Shown here: positions 46,691 to 55,498 of the stretch, in pieces
How positions within the stretch are numbered: position 1 is the first letter of the stretch
How the letters are laid out: each line of letters starts with the position of its first letter
DNA from: Lysobacter sp. FW306-1B-D06B
GTDB lineage: Bacteria; Pseudomonadota; Gammaproteobacteria; Xanthomonadales; Xanthomonadaceae
Reading direction: 5' to 3'
DNA length: 64,000 nucleotides
Assembly: GCF_038446665.1 (NCBI RefSeq)
Contig: NZ_CP151802.1
Location: forward strand, 930,001-994,000
The notes under the pieces: model-generated
Database searches by the model: none
Seen by the model: the letters and a program-made list of their open reading frames with translations, nothing else
Told to the model about the DNA's origin: nothing
Position numbers and translations under genes: made by a program

Positions 46691-48153
46691 GAGCGCAGTC
46701 CCATGTCACGTTGATCCGGCCCCGGCTGCAGCGTGTCGGCGGCGCCGTGCAGGCCCACGTCCACACCGACCTGGCGACGCCGTTTCAACCAGCCGCGCAG
46801 CGCCAGCGGCGCCATGCTGATGGCAGTCATCGAGTAGATGATGCGGAACAGGCGCAGGCGCTTGAGCACCTCGGGGTTGTCGAACACATCGCCCGCCAGC
46901 AGCGAGATCACTGCCTGTTCCACCTGCCAGATGTTGCGCGGATGGTTGAACAGGTGGCGCATCACCGGCGTGGTGAAGCGGTAGATGAACCACTGGAAAT
47001 GCTTCAGGCCGCGCTTGAGGCGCTTGTCCATGCCGCGTTGCAGGGCCGATTCGCGCGACGGATCGCGCAGCACGCCATCGACCACCTGCGCGGCCTGCTC
47101 GGCGCTGTTCATGCCCAGGTACACGCCCGAGGAGAACACCGGATCGACGAAGGCGTAGGCATCGCCCACCATCACCCAGCCCGGGCCGTGCATGCGCGTA
47201 CAGGTGTAGGAGTAGTTGCCGGTGACGTGCACCGGCGCGACACGTTGCGCATTCTGCATGCGCTTGCGCACCTGCGGTTCGGACTCGAGCGTCTTCATCA
47301 GGAACGCTTCGTTTTCGCCGCGGCGCTGCTTGAGGTATTCGGGGAAGCACACCGCGCCCACGCTCATCACGCCGTCGCGCAGCGGGATCAGCCACATCCA
47401 GCCGTGCGCGAAGCGCTGCACGGTGATGTTGCCGGCGTCATCGCCCTGGCGGCGTTCCACGCCGGTGAAGTGGCTGAAGATCGCCGCCGACTGGTGCAGC
47501 GTGTTCTTCTGCTTGAGCTTGAGCTGGTTGCCGAAGAAGGTGTCGCGGCCGCTGGCGTCGACGACGTAGCGCGCCCGCACGGTGAAGGCATTGCCCTTCG
47601 CGTCGCGCGCATGCGCGATCGACGGCCGACCGTCGGCGCCGAACTCCATGCGTTCGACCTTGTGGCGTTCGCGTGCATCCACGCCGTTGGCCTGCGCGTG
47701 GCGGAACAGCAGTTCGTCGAACTGCTCGCGCTTGACCTGGTAGGCGTAGCCGAAGAGCGGATTGAGCGCGCGCTCGAAGCGGAAGGTGTTGTACTGGTCG
47801 GCGCCGTCCTGCCCGGACTGCATCGGCGTGCCGTCGTCGTTGACGATCGGGAACTCCGCGCCCGGCTTGAACGTGCCGATGGCCTTGACCTGCTCCAGCA
47901 CGCCCAGGCGCTCCAGGATCGGCAGGTTCATCGGCAGCAGCGATTCGCCGATGTGGAAGCGCGGGTGCGCGTCCTTCTCCAGCAGCAGGACCTTCCATCC
48001 CTTGCGCGCCAGCAGCGTCGCGGCGGTGGTGCCGGCGGGGCCGCCGCCGATCACCAGGACGTCAGGCGTCAGCGTGGAGGGTGCGTCGGAAGGCGTGTTC
48101 AGCTCGGCCGGGGCAGGAGCTGCCGGCGCGGACTCGGGGACGGTATCGGTCAT
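46687..48153 (-). CDS. FAD-dependent halogenase-like oxidoreductase of the pigment cluster
   Basis: 488 residues. The FAD site is VLVIGGGPAGTTAATLLARKG (36-50). HIGESLLP (~68-75) and WMWLIP (252-257) match the GES and WxWxIP motifs of flavin-dependent halogenases. The later GDAYAFVDPVFSSGVYLGMNSA is the flavin C-terminal motif. Xanthomonadins are brominated aryl polyenes, so halogenation is the obvious proposal; a plain monooxygenase or dehydrogenase is possible, as the Lys of tryptophan halogenases is not evident. The start is MTDTVPES (48153) or nine bases upstream. Divergent from the ACP gene. Confidence 0.87.
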   Translation of the reverse strand: MTDTVPESAPAAPAPAELNTPSDAPSTLTPDVLVIGGGPAGTTAATLLARKGWKVLLLEKDAHPRFHIGESLLPMNLPILERLGVLEQVKAIGTFKPGAEFPIVNDDGTPMQSGQDGADQYNTFRFERALNPLFGYAYQVKREQFDELLFRHAQANGVDARERHKVERMEFGADGRPSIAHARDAKGNAFTVRARYVVDASGRDTFFGNQLKLKQKNTLHQSAAIFSHFTGVERRQGDDAGNITVQRFAHGWMWLIPLRDGVMSVGAVCFPEYLKQRRGENEAFLMKTLESEPQVRKRMQNAQRVAPVHVTGNYSYTCTRMHGPGWVMVGDAYAFVDPVFSSGVYLGMNSAEQAAQVVDGVLRDPSRESALQRGMDKRLKRGLKHFQWFIYRFTTPVMRHLFNHPRNIWQVEQAVISLLAGDVFDNPEVLKRLRLFRIIYSMTAISMAPLALRGWLKRRRQVGVDVGLHGAADTLQPGPDQRDMGLRS

Positions 48154-48302
48154 GGCGCGCATGATAAGGGAATGCCCGCCGCCAGCCCGTGCAGCGCCGG
48201 GCCCCGGGAGGCTGTTAGGCGGGCGCCCGTGGTGGACGGTTGCGCGCGCGACGCCGATGCCGGATCGTGGCGTCCCTTGCAATGCCACCGCTGGAACCGA
48301 AG

Positions 48303-48572
48303 ATGTCTGAACAAAGCCCCGTCGAACGCGAACTGGCCGAGCTGCTGGTCGCCAGCCTGAACCTCGAAGACGTGGCGCCGGGCGACATCGATCCGGAGGG
48401 CGCGCTGTTCGGCGAGGGGCTGGGCCTGGATTCGATCGACGCGCTGGAACTGGCGCTGGCGATCTCCAGCAAGTACGGCTTCCAGCTGCGCTCGGACAAC
48501 GACGAGAACCGCCGCATCTTCGCCTCGCTGCGCGCGCTGGCGGCGCACATCGAACAGCGCCGCGCGGCCTGA
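48303..48572 (+). CDS. Acyl carrier protein of the aryl polyene pathway
   Basis: 89 residues. The phosphopantetheine attachment motif is GLGLDSIDALELALAI, with Ser at 44. Acidic, helical, normal ACP size. It would carry the growing polyene after activation by a PPTase, probably the one at 15.4 kb. It is the first gene of the plus-strand block and lies 150 bp from the divergent halogenase gene. Confidence 0.93.
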   Translation: MSEQSPVERELAELLVASLNLEDVAPGDIDPEGALFGEGLGLDSIDALELALAISSKYGFQLRSDNDENRRIFASLRALAAHIEQRRAA

Positions 48573-48594
48573 TCGTCGCCGCCGGACCCGGGCC

Positions 48595-49296
48595 GTGAAT
48601 TCCGCCGTCCTGCGGGCCGTCCCGCCGATCGCGCTCGCCGTCGCCTACCCGCTGCTCGCCCACTGGGCCACGCACGACGGCGGCGGGGTGTCGGCCACCA
48701 TCGCCCTGTTGGACCTGGTGGCGTTGTGCCTGATCGCGCCGCTGATGCAGGGCAAGGCCTGGGCCTGGGCGGCCACCGCCGGCTGCGTCGCCGGGCTGGC
48801 CTGGCTGGCGCAGACGCATTACCCGCAGATGCTGCTGCTGGCCCCGCCGATGCTGTTCGTGGGCTTCGTGGCGTGGATGTTCTGGCGCAGCCTGCGACCG
48901 CCGCGCGAACCACTGATCACGCGGATCGTGGCCGCGATGGAGCGCTGCGAGCCGTCGCAACTGCCGCCGCCGCTGTACCGCTATTCGCGCGGCCTGACCG
49001 CCGGCTGGGCCTACGTGATGGCCGCGCTGGCGCTGGCCAACGGCGTGCTGGCGATGATCGCCGTGCCGGACGGCGTGCTGGCGCGACTGGGGCATACGCC
49101 GCCGGTGGCGATCGGGCAGGAGGAGTGGTCGCTGTTCGCCAACCTGCTCAACTACGGCATCGTCGGCGGCTTCTTCGTCGGCGAGTACGCGCTGCGGCGC
49201 TGGCTGTTCCCGCATCGCCCGTACCGGCATTTCTTCGATTTCCTGCGGCAGATGGCGGCCCTGGGGCCGCGTTTCTGGCGCGGGCTGTTCGATTGA
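48595..49296 (+). CDS. COG4648-like membrane protein of aryl polyene clusters
   Basis: 233 residues with about six helices (LRAVPPIALAVAYPLLAHW; ALLDLVALCLIAPLMQ; WAATAGCVAGLAWLAQ; LLLAPPMLFVGFVAWMFW; GWAYVMAALALANGVLAMI; LFANLLNYGIVGGFFVGEYALRRW). Homologues are standard members of aryl polyene clusters, role unknown. The start is a GTG at 48595, 22 bases after the ACP stop; no ATG is suitable. Confidence 0.85.
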   Translation: MNSAVLRAVPPIALAVAYPLLAHWATHDGGGVSATIALLDLVALCLIAPLMQGKAWAWAATAGCVAGLAWLAQTHYPQMLLLAPPMLFVGFVAWMFWRSLRPPREPLITRIVAAMERCEPSQLPPPLYRYSRGLTAGWAYVMAALALANGVLAMIAVPDGVLARLGHTPPVAIGQEEWSLFANLLNYGIVGGFFVGEYALRRWLFPHRPYRHFFDFLRQMAALGPRFWRGLFD

Positions 49297-49390
49297 TGCG
49301 CGCGCTCCCGGCGTGGGCGGTGCGACCGCGCCACGGCCGCTGCCCCGCTGGCTTATCCTGAGCGCTTTCCGCGCGCAGCCGCCGCCCCGC

Positions 49391-49687
49391 ATGGACTTCA
49401 GCCTTCCCGACGACCACCCCAGCCTGCCCGGGCATTTCCCGGGACGTCCGCTGGTGCCCGGCGTGGTGCTGCTGGAGCGCGTGGTCGAGGCGATCGAAGC
49501 CGCCCACGGCCCGCAGCGCGCACTGCGCCTGCCGCAAGTCAAATTCCTGCAGCCGCTGCTGCCCGGCGAGGTGGCGTCGATCGAACTCGAGGGCCAGCCA
49601 CCGCGCTGGCGTTTCCGCGTATTGCGCGCAACCACGCTGCTGGCCAGCGGCGAAATCGTCGCCATGGACGCGCAGGCCGTCGCATGA
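49391..49687 (+). CDS. 3-hydroxyacyl-ACP dehydratase-like hot-dog protein (first of two)
   Basis: 98 residues. FSLPDDHPSLPGHFPGRPLVPGVVLLERVVEAIE contains the FabZ/FabA-type HFPGxPLxPGV motif with the catalytic His. The acidic residue expected in FabZ is not obvious at its usual place. A short hot-dog domain of this size is common in aryl polyene clusters (ApeI-like). Its stop overlaps the acyltransferase start (ATGA). Confidence 0.85.
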   Translation: MDFSLPDDHPSLPGHFPGRPLVPGVVLLERVVEAIEAAHGPQRALRLPQVKFLQPLLPGEVASIELEGQPPRWRFRVLRATTLLASGEIVAMDAQAVA

Positions 49688-50682
49688 ACGCGCACTGGAA
49701 ACAACGTCCGGAAGGCGGCGGCATGTTCGCGCTGTGGGTGATCCGCGGCATCGCGCGCCACGGTGGACGCGCGGTCGCGCGCGCCTGCCTGTATCCGATC
49801 ACGCTCTACTTCCTGATCGTGCGCGGCCCCGAGCGCCAGGCCTCGCTGGCCTACCTGGCGCGGGTGCTCGATCGCAGGCCGACGCTGTGGGACGCGGCCC
49901 GCCACATCCACACGTTCGCTGCGACCATCCTGGACCGCGTGTTCCTGCTCAGCGGGCAGCTGGCGCGTTTCGACATCCAGACCGTCGGCCTGCCGGCGCT
50001 GGCCGCGCGCGTGGACCGCGGCGAAGGCGTGCTGATCTTCGGCTCCCACCACGGCAGCTTCGACGCCCTGCGCGTGCTGGCGCTCACGCGCCCGGCGCTG
50101 CGCGTGCGCATCGTGCTGGACGTCGCCCACAACCAGGCCATCACGCGCCTGCTGGGCGCGCTCAATCCGCAGCTCGCGCGCGATGTCATCGATGCGGGGC
50201 AGGACGGCGTGTCGATCGTGCTGGCGATCCAGGAAGCGCTGGCGAACGGCGAGCTCGTCGCGCTGCTGGTCGATCGCGCCGAACCGGGCGACGCGACCGC
50301 GCCTGCGTCGTTCCTCGGGCACGAGGCGTCGTTCCCCACCGCGCCGTGGTCGCTGGCGGCCACGCTGAAGGTGCCGGTGATGCTGGCGTTCGGCCTGTAC
50401 CGTGGCGACAACCGCTACGAGCTGGTGTTCGAGGAATTCAGCGAACGGCTGGACATCCCGCGCCAGCATCGCCGCGAACAACTCGCCGCGCTGGTGCGCG
50501 GCTATGCCGCGAGGTTGCAGCACCATGTGCGCCGCGCGCCCTACAACTGGTTCAACTTCTACGACTTCTGGCATGGCAACGACGCGGCGGACGACCCCGG
50601 CACTTCACTTCCGCACCTGGGCGATGCGGCTGACGCCGGCGTTGCTGCTGGCGAGCGCCGCGACCTGCGCCGCGCCGGCTGA
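49684..50682 (+). CDS. LpxL/HtrB-like acyltransferase of the pigment cluster
   Basis: 332 residues. Lysophospholipid acyltransferase-type motif SHHGSFD at ~121-127, then ALLVDRAEPGDATAPASFLGHEASFPTAPWSLA and NRYELVFEEF. In aryl polyene clusters a protein of this family is thought to transfer the polyene to a lipid or glycerol acceptor in the inner membrane. The C-terminal ~30 residues (ADDPGTSLPHLGDAAD...) extend past the conserved PYNWFNFYDFW and share bases with the next gene; this tail may be dispensable. Confidence 0.87.
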   Translation: MNAHWKQRPEGGGMFALWVIRGIARHGGRAVARACLYPITLYFLIVRGPERQASLAYLARVLDRRPTLWDAARHIHTFAATILDRVFLLSGQLARFDIQTVGLPALAARVDRGEGVLIFGSHHGSFDALRVLALTRPALRVRIVLDVAHNQAITRLLGALNPQLARDVIDAGQDGVSIVLAIQEALANGELVALLVDRAEPGDATAPASFLGHEASFPTAPWSLAATLKVPVMLAFGLYRGDNRYELVFEEFSERLDIPRQHRREQLAALVRGYAARLQHHVRRAPYNWFNFYDFWHGNDAADDPGTSLPHLGDAADAGVAAGERRDLRRAG

Positions 50683-51274
50683 ACCCTCGGCCGAATCGTC
50701 GGCGGAGCCGGGCTGGATCCTGGCGAAGATCGCGCGGCCGGCGCCCGCCCGCACGCCCTTCGTCGAGGTGCGCGGCTCGAAGCTGCTGAAGACGCCATTG
50801 CGCCTCACCGGCGAGTACGTGCGTCCCGACGCGGACACGCTCGTGCGCGATGTGCGCACTCCGTACGCGGAAACCACGACGCTGCGCGCGGGTGAGGCGG
50901 TGATCCAGCGCGCCGGGCAATCGCCGCGCCGCTTCTCGCTGTCGCGCGTGCCCGAGCTGGCCGGCCTGCAGAACGGCTTCGGCGCGCTGCTCGGCGGCGA
51001 CCGCACCGCGCTGGAAGCCCATTACCGATTGCAGGCCGACGGCACCCGCCAGCGCTGGACGATGACGATGACGCCCAGGGACGCGGCGATGGCGGCGAAG
51101 CTGCAGGCGATCGTGCTGTACGGACGCGGCGCAGAACTTCGCTGCATCGAGACGCGCCCGGTGGGCAACGTCGAAGCGCAACGCACGCTGCTGGCCGGCG
51201 CCGCGCAGGACGCGGCGAAGGTGCAGGACAGCGCAGCGCTCGCCACGCTGTGCCACGGCGCGGGCGCGCAATGA
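50624..51274 (+). CDS. LolA-like outer-membrane lipoprotein carrier homologue
   Basis: 216 residues. The signal-like start is MRLTPALLLASAATCAAPAE. The mature part has FVEVRGSKLLKTPLRLTGEYVRPDADTLVRDVRTPYAETTTL, a LolA-type unclosed barrel seen in aryl polyene clusters, presumed to shuttle the pigment lipid across the periplasm. I chose 50624 because it gives a normal signal peptide; it overlaps the acyltransferase gene by 59 bases. An ATG at 50573 would overlap by 110. Coupled by ATGA to the MMPL gene. Confidence 0.82.
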   Translation: MRLTPALLLASAATCAAPAEPSAESSAEPGWILAKIARPAPARTPFVEVRGSKLLKTPLRLTGEYVRPDADTLVRDVRTPYAETTTLRAGEAVIQRAGQSPRRFSLSRVPELAGLQNGFGALLGGDRTALEAHYRLQADGTRQRWTMTMTPRDAAMAAKLQAIVLYGRGAELRCIETRPVGNVEAQRTLLAGAAQDAAKVQDSAALATLCHGAGAQ

Positions 51275-53631
51275 ACGAACGTCCGATGAGCGCCACGCGC
51301 CGGCTCGCGCTCGCGCTGCTGTGGCTGGCGGTGCTCGCGCTGCTGGGCGCGCTGATCGCGCCGCGCGTGCAGTTGAGCGGCGACCTGCGCAAGTTCATGC
51401 CCGCGCCGCAGACGCCCGCGCAGAAGCTGCTGATCGACGAACTGGGCGAAGGCCCGGGCTCGCGGCTGCTGCTGGTCGCCCTGTCCGGTGACGCGCCACA
51501 GACGCTCGCGGCGCAGTCGCAGGCCATGCGCGAACGCCTGCTTGCCCCCCCGCGCGGCGCGGCGACGACGCCGTTCAAGCTGGTCGCCAACGGCGCCGAC
51601 GTCGGGCTCGATGCGATCCCGGCGCACCTGCGTCCGTACCGCTACCTGCTGTCTTCCACGCTGGACATGCAGCGTCTGGATGCCGCGTTCCTGCGCGCTG
51701 AACTCGATGCGCGCCTGCAGGATCTTGGCTCGCCCGCCGCGGCGATGATCGAGCCCTTGCTGCCGTCCGATCCGACGCTGGAAACGCTGAAGCTCGTCGA
51801 GGCCTGGCAACCGGCGAATGCGCCGCAGCGCCTGCACGGCGTGTGGTTCGACCGCGCCGGCCGCGAAGCACTGCTCGCCATCGAAACGCATGCCGCCGGC
51901 TTCGATCCCGAAGGCCAGCAGGCGGCGGTGGACGCCATCCACGCCGCGTTCGACGCGGTGCGCGGCGATACGAAGACGCGGCTGACGTTGACGGGGCCGG
52001 GCGCATTCTCGGTCGAGATCGGCGGGCGCACAGCGCGCGAAGCCAGCCTGATCGGCACCATCGATTCGCTCGTATTCGTGCTGCTGCTGTGGATCGCGTA
52101 CCGCAGCTGGAAGGCGCCGTTGCTCGGCGGCCTGCCGCTGGCGAGCGCGGGGCTGGCGGGACTGGGTGCGGTGGCGCTCGCCTTCGACGGCGTGCACGGC
52201 ATCACCGTCGCGTTCGGCTTCACGCTGATCGGCGTGGTGCAGGACTATCCGATCCACCTCTTCAGCCACCAGCGCGCGGGCATGTCGCCGTGGGCGAGTG
52301 CGCGCGCCTTGTGGCCGACGCTCGGCACGGGCGTGGCGTCGACGTGCATCGCTTACGCGACCTTCCTGGTGTCCGGCGTGGACGGGTTGCAGCAACTGGC
52401 GGTGTTCACCGTGGTCGGGCTGGCAACCGCTGCGCTGGCGACGCGCTTCCTTCTGCCGGCGCTGATCGATCCCGCGCCACGCGATGCGGCCGATTCGGCC
52501 TGGCTGGCGCGCTGCTGGACGGCGCTCGCGCGCTGGCCGCGCATGGGCGGCGCCGTGGGCTGCGCGGTGGCGGCGATCGCCGTGGCGGTGATCGTCTTCA
52601 CGCCCGGCGCGTTCTGGCAGAACGATCTGGCGCGACTCACGCCGGTGCCGGCGGAGGCTCTCGCGCGCGATTCGCAATTGCGCGGTGAGCTCGGTGCACC
52701 CGATGTCCGCTACGTGATCGCGCTGCAGGCGCCCGACGCCGAACACGCGCTGCAAGCTTCCGAAGATCTGTTGCGTTCGCTGGACGTGTTGCGCGTGCAA
52801 GGCGGCATCGCCGGCTTCGATCTCGCCGCGCGGTACCTGCCCAGCGCGGCGACGCAACGCGCGCGCCAGGCGAAGCTGCCGTCCGACGATGCGCTGCGCG
52901 CTGCGCTGAGCGAGGCGATGGCCGGCGGCGCGTTCAACGAGGATGCCTTCGCCGATTTCATCCGTGATGTCGCCGCCGCGCGCGATGCGCGGCCGCTGAC
53001 GCCCGCCGACGTGTCCGGCACGCCGCTGGCCGCCAGCGTCGAAGGCCTGCTGCTGCAACGCGAAGGGCACGCCACCGCGCTCGTCGCGCTGTCGGGCCTG
53101 CGCGATCCCGGCGCCGTGGCGCGCATCGCGCAGACCCACGGCGCGCAGCTGCTCGACCTGAAGCAGGCGTCCGAATCCCTGGTCGCGGAGTACCGCGAGC
53201 GCGTGCTGTGGGCGTTGGCGCTGGCGGCGGTGCTGTTGGCCGGCGCGGTGTGGTTCGCGCTGCGCTCGCCGCGCCGCGTGCTGCGCGTGCTCGCGCCGAT
53301 GGCGCTGACGACGCTGCTCATCCTCGCCGTGCTGCGTGGCATCGGCGTGGAGCTCAACCTCTTCCATCTGGTGTCGTTGGTCCTCGCCGCGGGCCTGGGC
53401 CTGGACTACGCGCTGTTCTTCGATCACGCCGGCGACGATCGCGCCGAGCAGCTGCGCACGCTGCACGCGGTGATCGTGTGCAGCCTCACCACCTTGCTGG
53501 TGTTCGCGCTGCTGGCGACGTCGAGCATTCCGGTGCTGCGCGCGATCGGCGGCACCGTGGCGCTGGGCGTGGCCTTCAACTTCGTGCTGGCGCTGCTGAT
53601 CGTGCGCGCGCCGGTGAGGCAAGTGGCGTGA
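51271..53631 (+). CDS. MMPL/RND-family exporter of the pigment cluster
   Basis: 786 residues with the repeated RND plan: one N-terminal helix, a large periplasmic domain (~40-260), helices with IGTIDSLVFVLLLWIAYRSWKAPLL, HGITVAFGFTLIGVVQDYPIHLFSHQRAG, a second periplasmic domain (~440-640), then LWALALAAVLLAGAVWFAL and LFHLVSLVLAAGLGLDYALFFDHAG. Related proteins accompany every aryl polyene cluster and presumably extrude the lipid-linked pigment. Coupled on both sides. Confidence 0.9.
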   Translation: MNERPMSATRRLALALLWLAVLALLGALIAPRVQLSGDLRKFMPAPQTPAQKLLIDELGEGPGSRLLLVALSGDAPQTLAAQSQAMRERLLAPPRGAATTPFKLVANGADVGLDAIPAHLRPYRYLLSSTLDMQRLDAAFLRAELDARLQDLGSPAAAMIEPLLPSDPTLETLKLVEAWQPANAPQRLHGVWFDRAGREALLAIETHAAGFDPEGQQAAVDAIHAAFDAVRGDTKTRLTLTGPGAFSVEIGGRTAREASLIGTIDSLVFVLLLWIAYRSWKAPLLGGLPLASAGLAGLGAVALAFDGVHGITVAFGFTLIGVVQDYPIHLFSHQRAGMSPWASARALWPTLGTGVASTCIAYATFLVSGVDGLQQLAVFTVVGLATAALATRFLLPALIDPAPRDAADSAWLARCWTALARWPRMGGAVGCAVAAIAVAVIVFTPGAFWQNDLARLTPVPAEALARDSQLRGELGAPDVRYVIALQAPDAEHALQASEDLLRSLDVLRVQGGIAGFDLAARYLPSAATQRARQAKLPSDDALRAALSEAMAGGAFNEDAFADFIRDVAAARDARPLTPADVSGTPLAASVEGLLLQREGHATALVALSGLRDPGAVARIAQTHGAQLLDLKQASESLVAEYRERVLWALALAAVLLAGAVWFALRSPRRVLRVLAPMALTTLLILAVLRGIGVELNLFHLVSLVLAAGLGLDYALFFDHAGDDRAEQLRTLHAVIVCSLTTLLVFALLATSSIPVLRAIGGTVALGVAFNFVLALLIVRAPVRQVA

Positions 53632-54083
53632 CGCAACGCCTGGGCCGCGACGAGATCCTCACGTTGGTGCCGCATCAGGGCGCGATGTGCCTGTGGGATG
53701 AAGTCGTCGCCTGGGATGCGCAATCGATCCGTCTGCGCGCGCACAACCACCGCGATGCCGCGCATCCGCTGCGCCATCGCGATCGGCTGCATGCCGTGCA
53801 CCTGTGCGAATACGGCGCGCAGGCGATGGCCGTGCACGGCGGCCTGCTCGCACGCGCGGCCGGCGAGGGCGTGAAGCCGGGCATGCTCGTCGCATTGCGC
53901 GACGTGAGGCTGCACGTGGCGCGTTTCGACGACCTGCCCGGTGCGCTGGACGTGGAAGCGCACTGCCTGATGGCCGATGCCGGCGGCAGCCAGTACCGTT
54001 TCCTCGTCACGCACCAGGGCGCGCCGTTGGCCGAAGGTCGCGCTGCCGTGCTGCATTCGCTTCCTTCCGGAGATGGCGCATGA
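53628..54083 (+). CDS. 3-hydroxyacyl-ACP dehydratase-like protein (second of two)
   Basis: 151 residues. RDEILTLVPHQGAMCLWDEVVAWD and HAVHLCEYGAQAMAVHGGLLA are typical of the ApeP/FabA-like dehydratases of aryl polyene pathways, with the catalytic His in PHQG. It would form, with the other dehydratase, the step that creates each conjugated double bond. The start is a GTG whose last bases overlap the MMPL stop (GTGA); it also overlaps the reductase gene. Confidence 0.86.
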   Translation: MTQRLGRDEILTLVPHQGAMCLWDEVVAWDAQSIRLRAHNHRDAAHPLRHRDRLHAVHLCEYGAQAMAVHGGLLARAAGEGVKPGMLVALRDVRLHVARFDDLPGALDVEAHCLMADAGGSQYRFLVTHQGAPLAEGRAAVLHSLPSGDGA

Positions 54084-54826
54084 GTGCGCAGAAGAAACAC
54101 GACGGTCCGCGTCGCGCGCTGGTCACCGGCGGCAGCGGCGACATCGGCAGCGCCATCTGCCGGCGCCTGGCGGCCGACGGCTGCGAGGTGATCGTGCATG
54201 CCAATCGCAATGTCGAACGCGCGCACGCGGTGGTCGCGCAGATCCTCGCGGCCGGTGGCCGGGCGGAGGCGGTCGCGTTCGATGTGGCCGATGCGGAGGC
54301 TTCGCAGGCGGCCATGGCATCGCTGCTGGCGCACGGCCCGGTGCAGGTCGTCGTCAACAACGCCGGTGTGCACGACGACGGTCCGATGGCCGGCATGAGC
54401 GAGACGAAGTGGAAGCGCGTGATCGACGTGTCGCTGCACGGCTTCTTCCATGTCACCCAGCCGCTGCTGCTGCCGATGGCGCGCACGCGCTGGGGCCGGG
54501 TGGTGAGCGTGTCGTCGGTGGCCGCGGTGCTGGGCAATCGGGGGCAGGCGAACTACGCCGCCGCCAAGGCCGCGCTGCACGGCGCCACCAAGTCGCTGGC
54601 GCGCGAGATGGGCAGCCGCGGCATCACCTGCAATGTCGTGGCGCCGGGCGTGGTGGAAGGGCGCATGGCGGAGGCGGCGTTCCCGGCCGACGCCATCAAG
54701 CAGCTCGTGCCCGCCGGGCGCGCGGGGCGGCCGGAGGAAGTGGCGGCGCTGATCGGTTTTCTCTGCTCGGACGCGGCCGGATACATCAACGGCCAGGTGA
54801 TCGGCATCGACGGCGGCATGAGCTGA
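54080..54826 (+). CDS. 3-ketoacyl-ACP reductase (FabG-like) of the pigment cluster
   Basis: 248 residues, classical SDR: ALVTGGSGDIGSAICRRLAADG, NNAGVHDDG, catalytic Ser in SVSSVAAVLG, YxxxK in NYAAAKAALHG (Y159, K163), and GRPEEVAALIGFLCSDAAGYINGQVIGIDGGMS at the end, close to FabG. It reduces the beta-keto group during chain extension. Last gene of the coupled plus-strand block. Confidence 0.93.
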   Translation: MSAQKKHDGPRRALVTGGSGDIGSAICRRLAADGCEVIVHANRNVERAHAVVAQILAAGGRAEAVAFDVADAEASQAAMASLLAHGPVQVVVNNAGVHDDGPMAGMSETKWKRVIDVSLHGFFHVTQPLLLPMARTRWGRVVSVSSVAAVLGNRGQANYAAAKAALHGATKSLAREMGSRGITCNVVAPGVVEGRMAEAAFPADAIKQLVPAGRAGRPEEVAALIGFLCSDAAGYINGQVIGIDGGMS

Positions 54827-54903
54827 ACGGAAAGCGACATTTTTCGCTTTCAGCCCACCTGCGCTGGCGTAGGATCGCGGCAACCCAACACGGAGGCGCC
54901 GCC

Positions 54904-55398
54904 ATGCGCCGCATTGCATCGACCCTCGCCGTCCTCGCCCTGGCCGCGCTGGCCGGCTGCTCGTCCACCTCGCAACTGGTCACCGGCACGCCGCGCGCGC
55001 CGATCGACCCGTCGCAGGTGCGCGTCTATTTCACGCCGCCGCCGGGCGGTTACGAGGAGATCGCCCAGTTGGAGACCGCCAGCGGCAACTTCACCTACGG
55101 CGAGCAGAACAAGATGGACGCGGTCATCAACAACCTGCGTGTGGAAGCGGCCAAGCTCGGCGCCAACGGCGTGCTGTTCATGGGCGCCCAGAACACCGGC
55201 GGCGGCAGCAGCGTGGGCGTGGGCGCGGGCGGTGGCAGCTGGAGTGGCGGAGGCGGCAGCTTCAGCTCCGGCGGCATCGGCGTGAACATCTCGCCGACCA
55301 AGAAGTTCGGTCAGGGCGTGGCGATCTACGTGCCCAATCCGCCGCCGGCCTCGCAAGCGCCGGTGGCGCCGCAGCAGGCGCCGTCGCCGGTGAAGTGA
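54904..55398 (+). CDS. Small lipoprotein with Gly/Ser-rich loop
   Basis: 164 residues. Lipobox LAALAGCSS with modified Cys at 19. A compact domain (VRVYFTPPPGGYEEIAQLETASG...NNLRVEAAKLGANGVLFMGAQ) resembles the fold of small outer-membrane or periplasmic lipoproteins with a YdgH/DUF1471- or DUF4156-like pattern. A Gly/Ser-rich stretch (~100-125) and a Pro/Ala-rich tail follow. It begins 77 bp after the reductase gene, probably with its own promoter, and need not belong to the pigment pathway. Confidence 0.75.
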   Translation: MRRIASTLAVLALAALAGCSSTSQLVTGTPRAPIDPSQVRVYFTPPPGGYEEIAQLETASGNFTYGEQNKMDAVINNLRVEAAKLGANGVLFMGAQNTGGGSSVGVGAGGGSWSGGGGSFSSGGIGVNISPTKKFGQGVAIYVPNPPPASQAPVAPQQAPSPVK

Positions 55399-55447
55399 GG
55401 GGGCTCTTCCGAGCTCACCGCGACGCGGCTTCGCGACCCCTCCCCAA

Positions 55448-55471
55448 CCCTCCCCTGCACGCAGGGGAGGG
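55448..55471. repeat. C-rich hairpin repeat
   Basis: Stem CCCTCCCCTGC / GCAGGGGAGGG with loop AC, perfect 11 bp. Flank TTCGCGACCCCTCCCCAACC is shared with the copy at 60650. It lies between two convergent genes and could end transcription of the lipoprotein gene. Confidence 0.78.
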
Positions 55472-55498
55472 GCAGGAAGCGGGAGGAGCGAAAAGCAG

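Noticed and set aside
48154..50574. Continuation of the halogenase frame upstream to 50574
   Set aside because: This would make a 1295-residue protein, but the upstream part is antisense to the ACP, membrane protein and dehydratase genes and is compositionally a shadow. The flavoprotein begins normally at 48153.
51022..53622. An 866-codon minus-strand open frame opposite the MMPL gene
   Set aside because: Gln/Arg/His-rich antisense product without motifs. The plus-strand MMPL gene is clear.
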